From Pseudovibrio exalbescens (GTDB taxonomy: Bacteria; Pseudomonadota; Alphaproteobacteria; Rhizobiales; Stappiaceae), in the NCBI RefSeq assembly GCF_028737195.1, contig NZ_JAQZAJ010000005.1:310001-374000 (forward strand): a stretch of DNA of 64,000 nt. The letters run 5' to 3'. This document shows positions 28,668 to 37,597 of this stretch, in pieces. Position numbers and translations under genes: made by a program. Under the pieces are notes generated by a model that saw nothing but the letters and a program-made list of their open reading frames with translations, made no database searches and was not told the DNA's origin. Position 1 is the first letter of the stretch; every line of letters starts with the position of its first letter.

Positions 28668-28685
28668 GATGGGCGCCTTGTTATC

Positions 28686-28708
28686 CGAATAAACACGATT
28701 GTTATTCG
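28686..28708. promoter_or_regulatory. Inverted repeat upstream of the DUF1796 gene
   Basis: CGAATAA, nine bases, TTATTCG: perfect 7-bp arms, starting 19 bases before the start codon. The right arm continues as TTATTCGTTT, a word that also occurs in the palindrome before the EamA gene at 40549. Confidence 0.4.
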
Positions 28709-28742
28709 TTTAAAGTTAGTGCGCGCTACCCAGAACCACAAG

Positions 28743-30050
28743 TCAGGCCTCCAGTCCTTCGGGTGCTGGACCTCCATAAATCCAGTCCAACAACTCGACG
28801 GTGTGAACGACCGGAACGCCTGCCTTAACGCCAAGTTGAGTGATGCAGCCAATATTACCGGTCGCAATAAGGTCTGGATCTGTGCGTGCAATATTTGCCA
28901 GCTTGCGATCTCGCAGTTTCACGGCGATTTCTGGCTGCAGAATGTTGTAGGTCCCCGCAGAGCCACAGCACAAATGCCCTTCTGGTACATCCTGGACCGT
29001 GAACCCAGCGGCTCTGAGCAGATCCTTTGGTTCTCGGGTTATTTTCTGGCCATGTTGCATTGAGCATGCGGAGTGGTAGGCAACAGTCAGCGCAGGCTGT
29101 CGCTCTGGCGGGCCAAGCTCCTTGTCTTTGAGAAACTCAGTAATGTCCTTGGCAGCTGCAGACACCCGGTCTGCTTTGGCACGATACGCCGGATCTTCTC
29201 GAAGCATAAATCCGTAGTCCTTGATGGTGGTGCCGCACCCTGACGCTGTAATGATGATCGCATCCAGCCCATCGCCGTCCATCTCGCCTATCCATGCGTC
29301 CACGTTGCGGCGCGCATTTTCTAGGGATGCCTGTTCCTTGCCCATGTGATGCACCAATGCCCCGCAGCACACCTCATTTTTGGGGAACACAATGTCGTAT
29401 CCCATGCGCGTGAGCAGCCGCACGGTGGCATCGTTGATGGAAGGCTTTAGCACCGGCTGCGCGCAGCCTTGCAAAATCGCCACACGCCCCCTTCTGACGG
29501 TGGTGGCAGGGACTTTCTCTGCACCAGCAAACGCTGAAGGCTTCGGCGCTTTCGAGGGAGCCAAAGACAACATGGCCGCAAGGCGGAGGAACGGTCCGCC
29601 TAGCTTGCTGAACAGTCCACCCAGCGGCTTCATGTAGGAGGCAGCAATCAACGCCCAGCGAAAGCGGCTTGGAAAAGGCAGAATCAGCGCCAGAATTGCC
29701 CGCAACAACCGGTCGTGAAACGGACGCTTGTAGGTTTTTTCGATGTGCATCCGCGCATGATCGACCAGATGCATGTAATGAACACCCGAGGGACACGTGG
29801 TCATGCACGCCAGACAAGACAGGCACCGGTCAATGTGCTTGACCACTTTCGTATCCGCTGGGCGATCGTTCTCCAGCATGTCTTTGATGAGATAAATTCG
29901 TCCGCGCGGACTGTCCAACTCATCCCCCAGCAAGGTGAAGGTGGGACAGGTTGCGGTGCAAAATCCGCAGTGAACGCATTTGCGCAAGATCTTCTCAGAT
30001 TCCGCTAGATGAGGGTCTTGCAGCTGCTCGGGGGTAAAGTTGGTTTGCAT
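28743..30050 (-). CDS. glcF: Glycolate oxidase iron-sulfur subunit GlcF
   Basis: A 435-residue electron-transfer subunit of glycolate oxidase. Two ferredoxin-type 4Fe-4S motifs are present, 'CVHCGFCTATCP' (about 25-36) and 'CLSCLACMTTCP' (about 76-87), followed by two CCG cysteine-rich domains ('EVCCGALVHHMG' near 227 and 'HLCCGSAGTYN' near 362). It passes electrons from the GlcD flavin to the quinone pool. It starts three bases after the glcE stop, so it is translationally coupled and is the last gene of glcD-glcE-glcF. Confidence 0.97.
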   Translation of the reverse strand: MQTNFTPEQLQDPHLAESEKILRKCVHCGFCTATCPTFTLLGDELDSPRGRIYLIKDMLENDRPADTKVVKHIDRCLSCLACMTTCPSGVHYMHLVDHARMHIEKTYKRPFHDRLLRAILALILPFPSRFRWALIAASYMKPLGGLFSKLGGPFLRLAAMLSLAPSKAPKPSAFAGAEKVPATTVRRGRVAILQGCAQPVLKPSINDATVRLLTRMGYDIVFPKNEVCCGALVHHMGKEQASLENARRNVDAWIGEMDGDGLDAIIITASGCGTTIKDYGFMLREDPAYRAKADRVSAAAKDITEFLKDKELGPPERQPALTVAYHSACSMQHGQKITREPKDLLRAAGFTVQDVPEGHLCCGSAGTYNILQPEIAVKLRDRKLANIARTDPDLIATGNIGCITQLGVKAGVPVVHTVELLDWIYGGPAPEGLEA

Positions 30051-30053
30051 GAC

Positions 30054-31259
30054 CTAGACTCCCGGATACATGCGCCCGGGATTCAGTATCCCATGCGGAT
30101 CAAATTGTTGCTTCAAGCGACGGGTCAGGGCCGCAAGACCGGGATCGAGCGGTTGGAAAACTTCCGCACTAGCCCTCAAGGTTGGACTGCCGCGCACCAG
30201 AGTGGCATGCCCTCCGCCGCATTTTCTTAAGGCCTCACGCAACGCAGTACCGTCGTTTTCGGCGGGGTCACTGACCCAAAGCAAGCCTCCAGCCCAATCG
30301 CGAAGCACCACAGCATCCTGAGACAGGCCGGAGATGAAACTCTCGGCGTTTGTAGGCGCAACCGAGACACGCCAAAGGGTCGTCTGGCTTCCCGTGAACG
30401 CATCCAGCTGACGTAGTGAGCGCCATAGCTTTCTCGAGCCATCCGCTTCCAGCACATCGATGGCCCCAAAGCCAGAGAGTTCTCGCTTCAAGGTACCAAT
30501 GCGATATTCGACGGAAGCAGGAATGCCCTCAAGTCGGAGAGCTGTGACGCTTTGGGTCCCCGCAAACTCGCCTTTCACAGAGGCTGCCAGCGCTGGTGGA
30601 ATGTAGGCCGCAGAGGAAACCTCAGCAGAAGACCCCATGGCCGCCGACATGGCGTTTGTGGCCTGCTGGCCATCCAGCCCAAACAGGCAGAGTGTTTTTT
30701 CTTGCGCGGCCTTTGGGGCCACTTTGACGGTGATTTCAGAGGCGACGGCAAGCGTGCCCCAGGAAGAACAAAATGCTCGGGCCAGATCGTAGCCCGTTAC
30801 ATTTTTGACCACGCGCCCGCCTGCCTTGAACAGCTCTCCGCGACCGGCCACCGCTTGCAAGCCAAGCACATGATCGCGCGCGGCACCAGCCTTGAGGCGG
30901 CGCGGGCCCGCGAGGTTGGCCGCCAGAGCACCGCCGAAGGTGCCCTTTCCCACTTCCCCGCCCAGCACTGGACCATAATCTACGGGTTCAAAGGCAAGTT
31001 CCTGGCCTTCGCTTTCAAGAAGGCTCTCAATCTCCGCGAGAGGCGTGCCCGCCTTTGCGGTCAAAACGAGTTCGGAGGGCTCATAGTCGACAATGCCTTT
31101 CAACTCCGAAAGCGCCAGTGTATGTGCGCCCTGCACCTGCCTTCCCAGCGCTGTTTTCGTGCCGGTACCCACCACTTCGAGCGGTTCGCGTTCGGCAGCT
31201 GCCCACTTCACCAGTTCTTCCAGCTCGGCCGCGTTCTTGGGCCTGAAGCTTTCTCCCAT
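30054..31259 (-). CDS. glcE: Glycolate oxidase FAD-binding subunit GlcE
   Basis: A 401-residue FAD_binding_4 protein of the GlcD/GlcE type: 'PKNAAELEELVKWAAAEREPLEVVGTGTKTALG' at the N-terminus, 'TAKAGTPLAEIESLLESEGQELAF' and 'GGRVVKNVTGYDLARAFCSSWGTLA' in the flavin domain, and a C-terminal 'FDPHGILNPGRMYPGV'. It is shorter than GlcD and normally complements it in the oxidase. ATG 31259 follows GGAGG. It lies 39 bases after glcD. Confidence 0.96.
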   Translation of the reverse strand: MGESFRPKNAAELEELVKWAAAEREPLEVVGTGTKTALGRQVQGAHTLALSELKGIVDYEPSELVLTAKAGTPLAEIESLLESEGQELAFEPVDYGPVLGGEVGKGTFGGALAANLAGPRRLKAGAARDHVLGLQAVAGRGELFKAGGRVVKNVTGYDLARAFCSSWGTLAVASEITVKVAPKAAQEKTLCLFGLDGQQATNAMSAAMGSSAEVSSAAYIPPALAASVKGEFAGTQSVTALRLEGIPASVEYRIGTLKRELSGFGAIDVLEADGSRKLWRSLRQLDAFTGSQTTLWRVSVAPTNAESFISGLSQDAVVLRDWAGGLLWVSDPAENDGTALREALRKCGGGHATLVRGSPTLRASAEVFQPLDPGLAALTRRLKQQFDPHGILNPGRMYPGV

Positions 31260-31298
31260 TGTCGACCTCCCAAAGCCGATTTTCTGTTTTTCAGCTGA

Positions 31299-32795
31299 TT
31301 AGAACCGAGGTATGTCGGGGAACGGCAGCTGCCCTTTGTGAACATGCATGCGGCCCAACTCTGCGCAGCGATGCAGCACAGGAAACACCTTTCCTGGGTT
31401 CAAAAGCTGCTTTTCATCAAAAGCGCACTTCACCCGTTGTTGCTGTTTGAGATCATCTTCCGTGAACATTTCTGGCATCAGATCACGTTTCTCAATGCCA
31501 ACGCCATGTTCACCGGTCAGCACCCCCCCGACCTCCACGCATAGACGCAGGATATCCGCCCCAAAGGCTTCTGCTGCTTCAAGCTCTCCCGGCTTGTTTG
31601 CATCATACAGGATCAAAGGGTGCAGGTTGCCGTCTCCGGCATGAAAGACGTTGGCGCAGCGCAGATCGTGCTTCACACTCAGATCCTGCATACGGCGCAA
31701 AACTTCGGGCAAAGCCTTCCGTGGAATGGTGCCATCCATGCAAAGGTAATCTGGTGAAATGCGGCCCACTGCGGGGAAAGCGGCCTTCCGACCCGCCCAG
31801 AAGGTGTTGCGCTCCTCTTCACTCTGCGAAACACGCAGGTAGGTGGAGTTGTTGGCTGTGGCGATGGCGCTGACCCGATCAAGCAGGTAATCTACCTCCG
31901 CCTCCGGCCCATCCAACTCAACAATCATTAGGGCTTCCACATCTAGAGGATAGCCTGCATGAACAAAGTCCTCTGCCGCATCGATGGCGAGCTTGTCCAT
32001 CAACTCCATACCACCTGGAATGATGCCTTCACCGATGATCTCCGCTACGCACTGCCCCGCTTCTTCTGAGGTCGGAAACCCGATCAGTGCGGCACGAGCA
32101 GTCTCCGGCTTCTGCAGGATGCGAACGGTGACTTCGGTCACAACGCCCAGCAACCCTTCCGAGCCGGTCATCAGCGCCAGAAAATCGTAGCCTTCGCTAT
32201 CCAGATGCTTGCCGCCAAGGCGAATGATCTCGCCAGTCATAAGCACCATTTCCAGCCCCAGCACGTTGTTGGTCGTGAGGCCATACTTCAGCGAATGCAC
32301 GCCTCCAGAGTTCTCGGCAATGTTGCCACCGATGGAACAAGCTATCTGAGAGGACGGGTCTGGTGCGTAGTAGAACCCTTCATGTTGGACCGCATGCGTA
32401 ATACCCAGATTGGTCACACCGGGCTGGACCACAACGGCGCGGTTCTCGAAGTCGATATCGAGCACCTGATTAAACTTCATCATGGACATCAGGATGCCAT
32501 CAGCCAACGGCAGTGCGCCGCCAGAAAGCGAAGTCCCTGCGCCACGAGGAACCACTTTCACATCGTTATCATAGCAATACTTGAGAACTCTGGAGACCTG
32601 ATCAACAGTCTCTGGCAGGACCACGGCCAGCGGCAGCTGACGGTACGCTGTCAGCGCATCAGTTTCATATGGCCGAAGTTCAACTTCCTCCGAAATCACC
32701 CCCTCTCCCGGGATGATCTGCTGCAAGTCCTGCACAATTTTCATCTTGTTTCGGAGCAGCTTTTCAGAGGGCTTTGGCATGGCAATGCCGGACAT
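31299..32795 (-). CDS. glcD: Glycolate oxidase FAD subunit GlcD
   Basis: A 498-residue catalytic subunit that oxidises glycolate to glyoxylate (some relatives take D-lactate). The flavin-binding core is clear: 'VPRGAGTSLSGGALPL', 'DPSSQIACSIGGNIAENSGG' and 'MTGSEGLLGVVTEVTVRI'; the C-terminal part has 'NVFHAGDGNLHPLILYD', 'TGEHGVGIEKRDLM' and 'LNPGKVFP'. ATG 32795 follows GGGAGGAAG and gives the family length. The open frame runs on upstream to 33137 but those residues are not GlcD-like. It heads glcDEF, divergent from a LysR gene that probably regulates it. Confidence 0.97.
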   Translation of the reverse strand: MSGIAMPKPSEKLLRNKMKIVQDLQQIIPGEGVISEEVELRPYETDALTAYRQLPLAVVLPETVDQVSRVLKYCYDNDVKVVPRGAGTSLSGGALPLADGILMSMMKFNQVLDIDFENRAVVVQPGVTNLGITHAVQHEGFYYAPDPSSQIACSIGGNIAENSGGVHSLKYGLTTNNVLGLEMVLMTGEIIRLGGKHLDSEGYDFLALMTGSEGLLGVVTEVTVRILQKPETARAALIGFPTSEEAGQCVAEIIGEGIIPGGMELMDKLAIDAAEDFVHAGYPLDVEALMIVELDGPEAEVDYLLDRVSAIATANNSTYLRVSQSEEERNTFWAGRKAAFPAVGRISPDYLCMDGTIPRKALPEVLRRMQDLSVKHDLRCANVFHAGDGNLHPLILYDANKPGELEAAEAFGADILRLCVEVGGVLTGEHGVGIEKRDLMPEMFTEDDLKQQQRVKCAFDEKQLLNPGKVFPVLHRCAELGRMHVHKGQLPFPDIPRF

Positions 32796-32961
32796 GGGCT
32801 TCCTCCCAGTGCGCGTGTCTTTGTCCCCTGTGGCTCTTAAATGGCCCTTCGTTTTCGTTTTGGTAGTTTCCCGTAAATGTGGCACAAAGCAATACATGCC
32901 GATATAGCAATAATGTCGAACTACTCTTTCCCTGAGAGAATTAGTGAGCCCGTAAGAGAGA

Positions 32962-33891
32962 ATGAGCACTATTTCTGAAATGGAGATTTTCACGCACGTG
33001 GTTGCAAGCGGCGGCATGTCGGCAGCAGCGCGTGAACTCGGGCTTTCGCCAGCGGTTGTTTCAAAAAAGCTCAGCAAGCTTGAACAGCGGCTCGGCACTC
33101 GTCTGTTGCAACGAACAACGCGGCAGATCGCTCTCACGGAGGCTGGGCAAGGCTACTATGAGCGGGTACTCGAGATTCTGGCTTCCATAGATGAAGCGGA
33201 GGCGTATGTCTCCCGCCGGTCGTCAGCTGTTCAAGGCCTGCTGCGCGTCTCGGCACCCACATCATTTGGGCGCATGCACATTGCCCCGCATCTGAACCAG
33301 TTCTTGTTGAACCACCCGGAAGTTACCCTGCAGCTCGATCTCTCAGACACCTTCGTGGACATTGTTGGGGAGGGGTATGATGTGGCGATCCGTATCGGGC
33401 ATTTGGAAGATTCCAGCCTCGTTGCCAGGCGGCTAGCTCCGATACACCGGATTCTCTGTGCAGCGCCGGGATATCTGGAGCGTCATGGACCGGTGTATTC
33501 TCTCGAAGATCTTCTGGAAAACCATGTGTGTCTGGCTGCGACCCAGCAGGAGCTTTGGCGGCTGGAAGGACCAGAAGGAGATGTTACCGTTCACTCCCGT
33601 GGTCCGCTGCGCACCAACTCAAGTGAAGTAGTTCGCGAGGCGGTATTGGCGGGGGTTGGCGTTGCCCTTCGCTCCACGTGGGATGTGGGAGAAGAGCTCC
33701 GGCAGGGAAAACTGGTCGCCATACTGCCGGTTTATCGCGCTTCTCGGCACATTGCCCTTCAGGCTGTCTACCCATCTCGCCATTTCGTTCCTGCAAAGCT
33801 TCGGGCTTTTGTGGAGTTCCTTGCCACGCTCTACAGCCCCCGTCCCTATTGGGATGCGGACCTCCCGGAGATCGGCAATTCGATCAAGTAG
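32962..33891 (+). CDS. LysR family regulator, divergent from glcDEF
   Basis: A 309-residue regulator: HTH in 1-60 ('FTHVVASGGMSAAARELGLSPAVVSKKLSKLEQRLG'), substrate domain about 90-300 ('GLLRVSAPTSFGRMHIAPHL'). It is of the AaeR/DsdC-like branch with 'RQIALTEAGQGYYERV'. The gene is divergent from glcD with 166 bases between. Control of the glycolate oxidase operon is the natural inference; E. coli uses a GntR regulator (GlcC) instead. The intergenic region has two AGCAATA words 17 bases apart. ATG 32962 follows AAGAGAGA. Confidence 0.92.
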   Translation: MSTISEMEIFTHVVASGGMSAAARELGLSPAVVSKKLSKLEQRLGTRLLQRTTRQIALTEAGQGYYERVLEILASIDEAEAYVSRRSSAVQGLLRVSAPTSFGRMHIAPHLNQFLLNHPEVTLQLDLSDTFVDIVGEGYDVAIRIGHLEDSSLVARRLAPIHRILCAAPGYLERHGPVYSLEDLLENHVCLAATQQELWRLEGPEGDVTVHSRGPLRTNSSEVVREAVLAGVGVALRSTWDVGEELRQGKLVAILPVYRASRHIALQAVYPSRHFVPAKLRAFVEFLATLYSPRPYWDADLPEIGNSIK

Positions 33892-34050
33892 GCTTGTTTT
33901 TGATTTGAGCCGTTCTAAATCTGCGACAACATGTCGTCATCCATTCCGCTTACCTTAAAGGGAAAGTGGTGGCACCTTTAGAAGAGTTCTTAAAGGTTTA
34001 GTGGAGTGGGCAGTCCCAGACTGCCCGACAATCGAGGGAGATTTGTCCGA

Positions 34051-34452
34051 ATGAAGAGACTTGTAGGCGCGCTGGTATCGTTTGGTGTTGCGCTGGCCGC
34101 AACCTCGGCCATGGCTGAAGGCGATCCAGGAGCAGGTGAAAAGGTATTCCGCAAGTGCCAAGCTTGCCACGCCGTTGGAGAGGACGCGAAAAACAAAGTC
34201 GGCCCGGTACTCAACGGCGTTGTTGGCGCTGGCTGGGGCCATATTGATGGCTATCGGTATTCAAAACCACTGTTGGCTGGCAAAGAAGAAGGCCGCGTGT
34301 GGGACATGGAAACGTTGTCTGCATACCTGCGCAAGCCAAAGGATGTGATACCGAAGGGCCGAATGGCATTTGCGGGCCTTCGCAAGGACGCAGACATTGA
34401 AAACGTGATCGCGTATCTCAACCAGTACAATCTGGACGGTACGACCAAATAA
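34051..34452 (+). CDS. Class I cytochrome c, periplasmic
   Basis: 133 residues with a signal peptide (cleavage after AMA22) and one haem site CQACH (36-40). The later 'KGRMAFAGL' supplies the methionine ligand. The 'KVGPVLNGVVG' and 'YSKPLL' segments match the cytochrome c2/c550 family of alphaproteobacteria. It would carry electrons between the bc1 complex and oxidases or other acceptors. ATG 34051 follows CGAGGGAGA; the open frame 15 codons upstream is not used. It is alone and ends at a strong terminator. Confidence 0.95.
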   Translation: MKRLVGALVSFGVALAATSAMAEGDPGAGEKVFRKCQACHAVGEDAKNKVGPVLNGVVGAGWGHIDGYRYSKPLLAGKEEGRVWDMETLSAYLRKPKDVIPKGRMAFAGLRKDADIENVIAYLNQYNLDGTTK

Positions 34453-34481
34453 GCTTGGCAAAGCCTTGAATATGTGATCAT

Positions 34482-34506
34482 GAGGGGGCTGGCGGCCCCC
34501 TCTTTT
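34482..34506 (+). terminator. Terminator after cytochrome c gene
   Basis: GAGGGGGC, 5-base loop, GCCCCCTC, then TTTT; 29 bases after the stop. Confidence 0.9.
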
Positions 34507-34572
34507 CGTTCCGGCGGACTGTCTGCTGTGTTACGATCACACGTCTTTAGCAAACAAGCCACAAGCTTACCC

Positions 34573-35286
34573 ATGTCGAATGCTCCCAGCCCTCATGTCG
34601 GGCTTTTCTCCACTTGTCTTGCAGATACGTTCAGGCCGCAGATTGTTCAGGCCGCACTGGATCTGCTGGAGAAGACGGGCTGTAGGCTTGGCATGCCGCG
34701 CGGCCAGAGCTGCTGCGGCTTTACCGCAGAGACTTCCGGGGAGGCCGACAGTGCAAAAGACATGGCTTCGGATGCACTGGCCAGATTCGCTGAGTATGAC
34801 GTGGTGGTCGCGATATCGCACACTTGTGCGCGCTCGCTTGAGGCCGCAGCTGCTGGGAATTCTGCGCCGCGGATCTATTCCCTCACTCAGTTTCTTTGGG
34901 ATCACTATCGCCCTGAAAGACCGTTTGGTGCCTATCATGGACGCCTTGCTTATTTGGCCACCAGCCATCGGCCCACTCTGTTTGGCAGCGATACGCCGGG
35001 ACGTCATCTGCTGGCCAGCCTTGAAGGTGTCGAGCTGATGGATTTCCCAGACATTGGCTCAGACCCGGCAAACGCCAAAGCGCTGCTCTCTGACAAAAAA
35101 CAGATCAACGGGCTTGCCCGCCGTATTCACCGTTCTGGTGCAGGGCTTTTTGTGGCCGAAGATCTCGGCATGCTCATGAGCCTGTCCGGCCCCTTGAAAG
35201 CACTCGGGTCTGGCGTGGAACTACGCCATATTGCAGAGGTTCTTGCAGGCAGGATCAAGAGTGCGCCGATTGGCGTCGGTGGTTGA
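34573..35286 (+). CDS. LutA/YkgE-like cysteine-rich (CCG) protein, second domain degenerate
   Basis: About 237 residues. The first half has the CCG-domain pattern 'GLFSTCLADTFRPQIVQAALDLLEKTGC...GQSCCGFTAE', and the end has 'ELRHIAEVLAGR', as in LutA, a subunit of L-lactate oxidation. In the second half the usual C-C-G-F motif is replaced by 'MDFPDIGSDPAN' and the final conserved Cys of 'D-x-S-C-L-M' is Gly ('EDLGMLMS'). So only one of two cluster-binding CCG domains is intact. No lutB or lutC is adjacent. ATG 34573 is chosen from the protein match; its ribosome site is weak. Confidence 0.75.
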   Translation: MSNAPSPHVGLFSTCLADTFRPQIVQAALDLLEKTGCRLGMPRGQSCCGFTAETSGEADSAKDMASDALARFAEYDVVVAISHTCARSLEAAAAGNSAPRIYSLTQFLWDHYRPERPFGAYHGRLAYLATSHRPTLFGSDTPGRHLLASLEGVELMDFPDIGSDPANAKALLSDKKQINGLARRIHRSGAGLFVAEDLGMLMSLSGPLKALGSGVELRHIAEVLAGRIKSAPIGVGG

Positions 35287-35553
35287 AGAATACCTGAGAG
35301 TTGCATAGCGCTGCGCCAGCCAGATAACCTTTCGCGCAATTGCACGGGGCACTGTTTTCACACCCAATTTCCGCAGGATAACTTTTTTAAAATCGATTAG
35401 TGTACTGCTGCGCGTAACCTGTTTCAGTTGCTCACACCAATGACTACCATTAGGGTACGCGCACACGGCAAAGGCCGTACACACCTGTTTTTGCAGGCAC
35501 GTTTGACTATATGCAAGACCTAGATAACAGCTAACCTCGGGAGCAAATCAATC

Positions 35554-36624
35554 ATGGGAAAGCTTAAGCCTGGTGTTGTCTTCGGTGAAGACTACAAAAC
35601 CCTTATCGATGCGTGCCGAGAAGGAAAATACGCTCTGCCAGCCGTCAACGTGGTTGGCACCAACTCCATAAATGCTGTTCTTGAGGCAGCTGCAAAAAAC
35701 AAATCAGACATCATTGTTCAGCTCTCCAACGGTGGCGCTCAGTTTTACGCTGGCCTCGGCATGGAAGATGCTTTCCAAGCGAAGGTTCTGGGCGCAGTGT
35801 CCGCTGCTCGCCACGTCCACCTGCTGGCCGAACACTACGGCGTGGCAGTGGTCCTGCATACAGACCACGCCAACCGCAAGCTGGTGCCATGGCTTGAAGC
35901 TCTGATCCAGCACGGCGAACAGTTTTTCAAGGACACCGGCAAGCCGTTGTTTTCCTCTCACATGCTCGACCTTTCCGAAGAGAGCATTGAGGACAACCTT
36001 TCCGAGAGCGAGCGCCTGTTGAAGATGATGGCACCGCTGCAGATGAGCCTTGAAATTGAACTCGGCGTGACTGGTGGCGAAGAAGATGGCATCGGTTCTG
36101 ATGAAGACATCGGCGCAGACAATCCCAAGCTGTACACTCAGCCTGAAGATGTCCTGCAGGCCTATGACCGCCTGAACAAGTTGGGTCACTTCTCCGTTGC
36201 CGCGTCATTCGGTAATGTTCACGGCGTTTACAAGCCGGGCAACGTTAAATTGCGTCCAGAAATTCTGCGTGAAAGCCAAAAGCTGGTCGCCGAGACCCAT
36301 AATCTGCCTGAGAACCCGCTGGCACTGGTGTTCCACGGCGGCTCTGGCTCTGACAAAGACAAGATCGCAGAGAGCCTCAACTACGGCGTCTTCAAGATGA
36401 ACATCGACACCGACACACAGTTTGCCTTTGCAAACCCAGTTGGTGCGTATGTTGAGAAAAACGCTGCGGCTTTCAAATATCAGATCGACCCGGAAGACGG
36501 TACGCCCTACAAGAAGCTCTACGATCCGCGCAAATGGCTGCGCGCTGGTGAGCAAGGCATCATTGAGCGCCTTGGTGAAGCCTGCGAAGACCTGCGCTGT
36601 GCCGGAAAGTCACTGGCACAATAA
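35554..36624 (+). CDS. fbaA: Class II fructose-1,6-bisphosphate aldolase
   Basis: A 356-residue zinc aldolase of the FbaA (E. coli) subgroup, cleaving fructose-1,6-bisphosphate to DHAP and glyceraldehyde-3-phosphate in glycolysis and gluconeogenesis. Metal ligands and motifs: 'VVLHTDHANRKL' (His and Asp), 'SLEIELGVTGGEEDG', 'FGNVHGVYKPG' and 'LVFHGGSGSDKDKI'. ATG 35554 follows TCGGGAG. It is a single gene with its own promoter and terminator. Confidence 0.96.
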   Translation: MGKLKPGVVFGEDYKTLIDACREGKYALPAVNVVGTNSINAVLEAAAKNKSDIIVQLSNGGAQFYAGLGMEDAFQAKVLGAVSAARHVHLLAEHYGVAVVLHTDHANRKLVPWLEALIQHGEQFFKDTGKPLFSSHMLDLSEESIEDNLSESERLLKMMAPLQMSLEIELGVTGGEEDGIGSDEDIGADNPKLYTQPEDVLQAYDRLNKLGHFSVAASFGNVHGVYKPGNVKLRPEILRESQKLVAETHNLPENPLALVFHGGSGSDKDKIAESLNYGVFKMNIDTDTQFAFANPVGAYVEKNAAAFKYQIDPEDGTPYKKLYDPRKWLRAGEQGIIERLGEACEDLRCAGKSLAQ

Positions 36625-36656
36625 CGCCGCCCAAAACACAAGCTAGATATGAGGAG

Positions 36657-36680
36657 AGCCCGGTTTCATGCCGGGCTTTT
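36657..36680 (+). terminator. Terminator after fbaA
   Basis: AGCCCGG, 7-base loop, CCGGGCT, then TTTT. The ABC permease gene ends 12 bases later on the other strand. Confidence 0.88.
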
Positions 36681-36691
36681 CCCTTTCGCGG

Positions 36692-37504
36692 TCAATTCTG
36701 TTGGTTGGTGTGGCTGCGCTTCAGGTGGTTCTCCAGAGCCCTTACGAACAGTGACAGGGATACCGTCATGGTGAGATAAAGGAACGCCACCACGTTGTAG
36801 GTTTCAAAGAACTGGAAAGTGGAGGACGAATAGATCTTTCCAAGCTGGGTAATATCCTGAACACCCAGTACAGACACCAAGGCGCTGTCCTTGATCATGG
36901 CGACAAAATCGTTCCCCAACGGCGGCAGAATGTTCTTCAGCGCTTGGGGCCATACAACGAAGCGGAATGTCTGCCACCGACTTAGGCCAAGCGCTCTTGC
37001 AGCCTCTACCTGGCCGGATGACACGCTTTCAATACCGGCCCGGAATATCTCCGCGATAAAAGCAGAGTAGCCTATTGTCAGCGCGATAATGGCACGCCAC
37101 GTCATAGAGAGGTCGCGTACCAGCAGCTTCTCGATCACACCGGCGTCAATAAAAGGGCTCATTGCGAAGTTGTAAAGCGCAACCAATTGCGGGGCGCCAA
37201 CGAACGCAATGTAGAACAGGAGAACAAGGATCGGAACACCGCGCACGATCTCGGTATAGAACGTTGCTATCTCACGGATGGCTCTGCTACGCGCGCCCCG
37301 CGCCATGGCGACGGCAAGCCCCAGAATGCAAGCAAGAGCGAACGAAACGAACGTCACGAAAAGTGTGACGCCGATGCCCTTTTGGAGCGTGTTCAGGATC
37401 TGGGCGTATTGCCCATTGGTTGTTATGAGCCAGAAAAACACAACGGCCAGCAGAATGGCGACAAGGAGCCAGATGGGAAGTTCGCGTTTTTTGGCTTGAG
37501 GCAT
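36692..37504 (-). CDS. Amino-acid ABC transporter permease (HisM/GlnP type)
   Basis: A 270-residue inner-membrane protein with about five helices and the ABC permease coupling loop 'SSGQVEAARALGLSRWQTFRFVVWPQALKNILPPL' (about 190-225). The 'GVTLFVTFVSFALACILGLAVA' stretch is typical of polar amino-acid permeases. Start ATG 37504 (residue 16 of the longest frame) gives the usual N-terminus. The binding-protein gene lies 93 bases upstream on the same strand. No ATP-binding subunit is adjacent, so an ATPase encoded elsewhere must serve it. Confidence 0.92.
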   Translation of the reverse strand: MPQAKKRELPIWLLVAILLAVVFFWLITTNGQYAQILNTLQKGIGVTLFVTFVSFALACILGLAVAMARGARSRAIREIATFYTEIVRGVPILVLLFYIAFVGAPQLVALYNFAMSPFIDAGVIEKLLVRDLSMTWRAIIALTIGYSAFIAEIFRAGIESVSSGQVEAARALGLSRWQTFRFVVWPQALKNILPPLGNDFVAMIKDSALVSVLGVQDITQLGKIYSSSTFQFFETYNVVAFLYLTMTVSLSLFVRALENHLKRSHTNQQN

Positions 37505-37597
37505 ATTTGATCCAAAGAGCTCAAAAGAAAACAGCACGGCCACTTTCATGGCGATGCTGTCCTCAAGATGTTGCTAGAAACAATCGCGGGTCAGCGC

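Noticed and set aside
32796-33137. N-terminal extension of glcD
   Set aside because: The extra residues are not GlcD-like, the region is the divergent promoter and overlaps the LysR gene, and ATG 32795 has a strong ribosome site.
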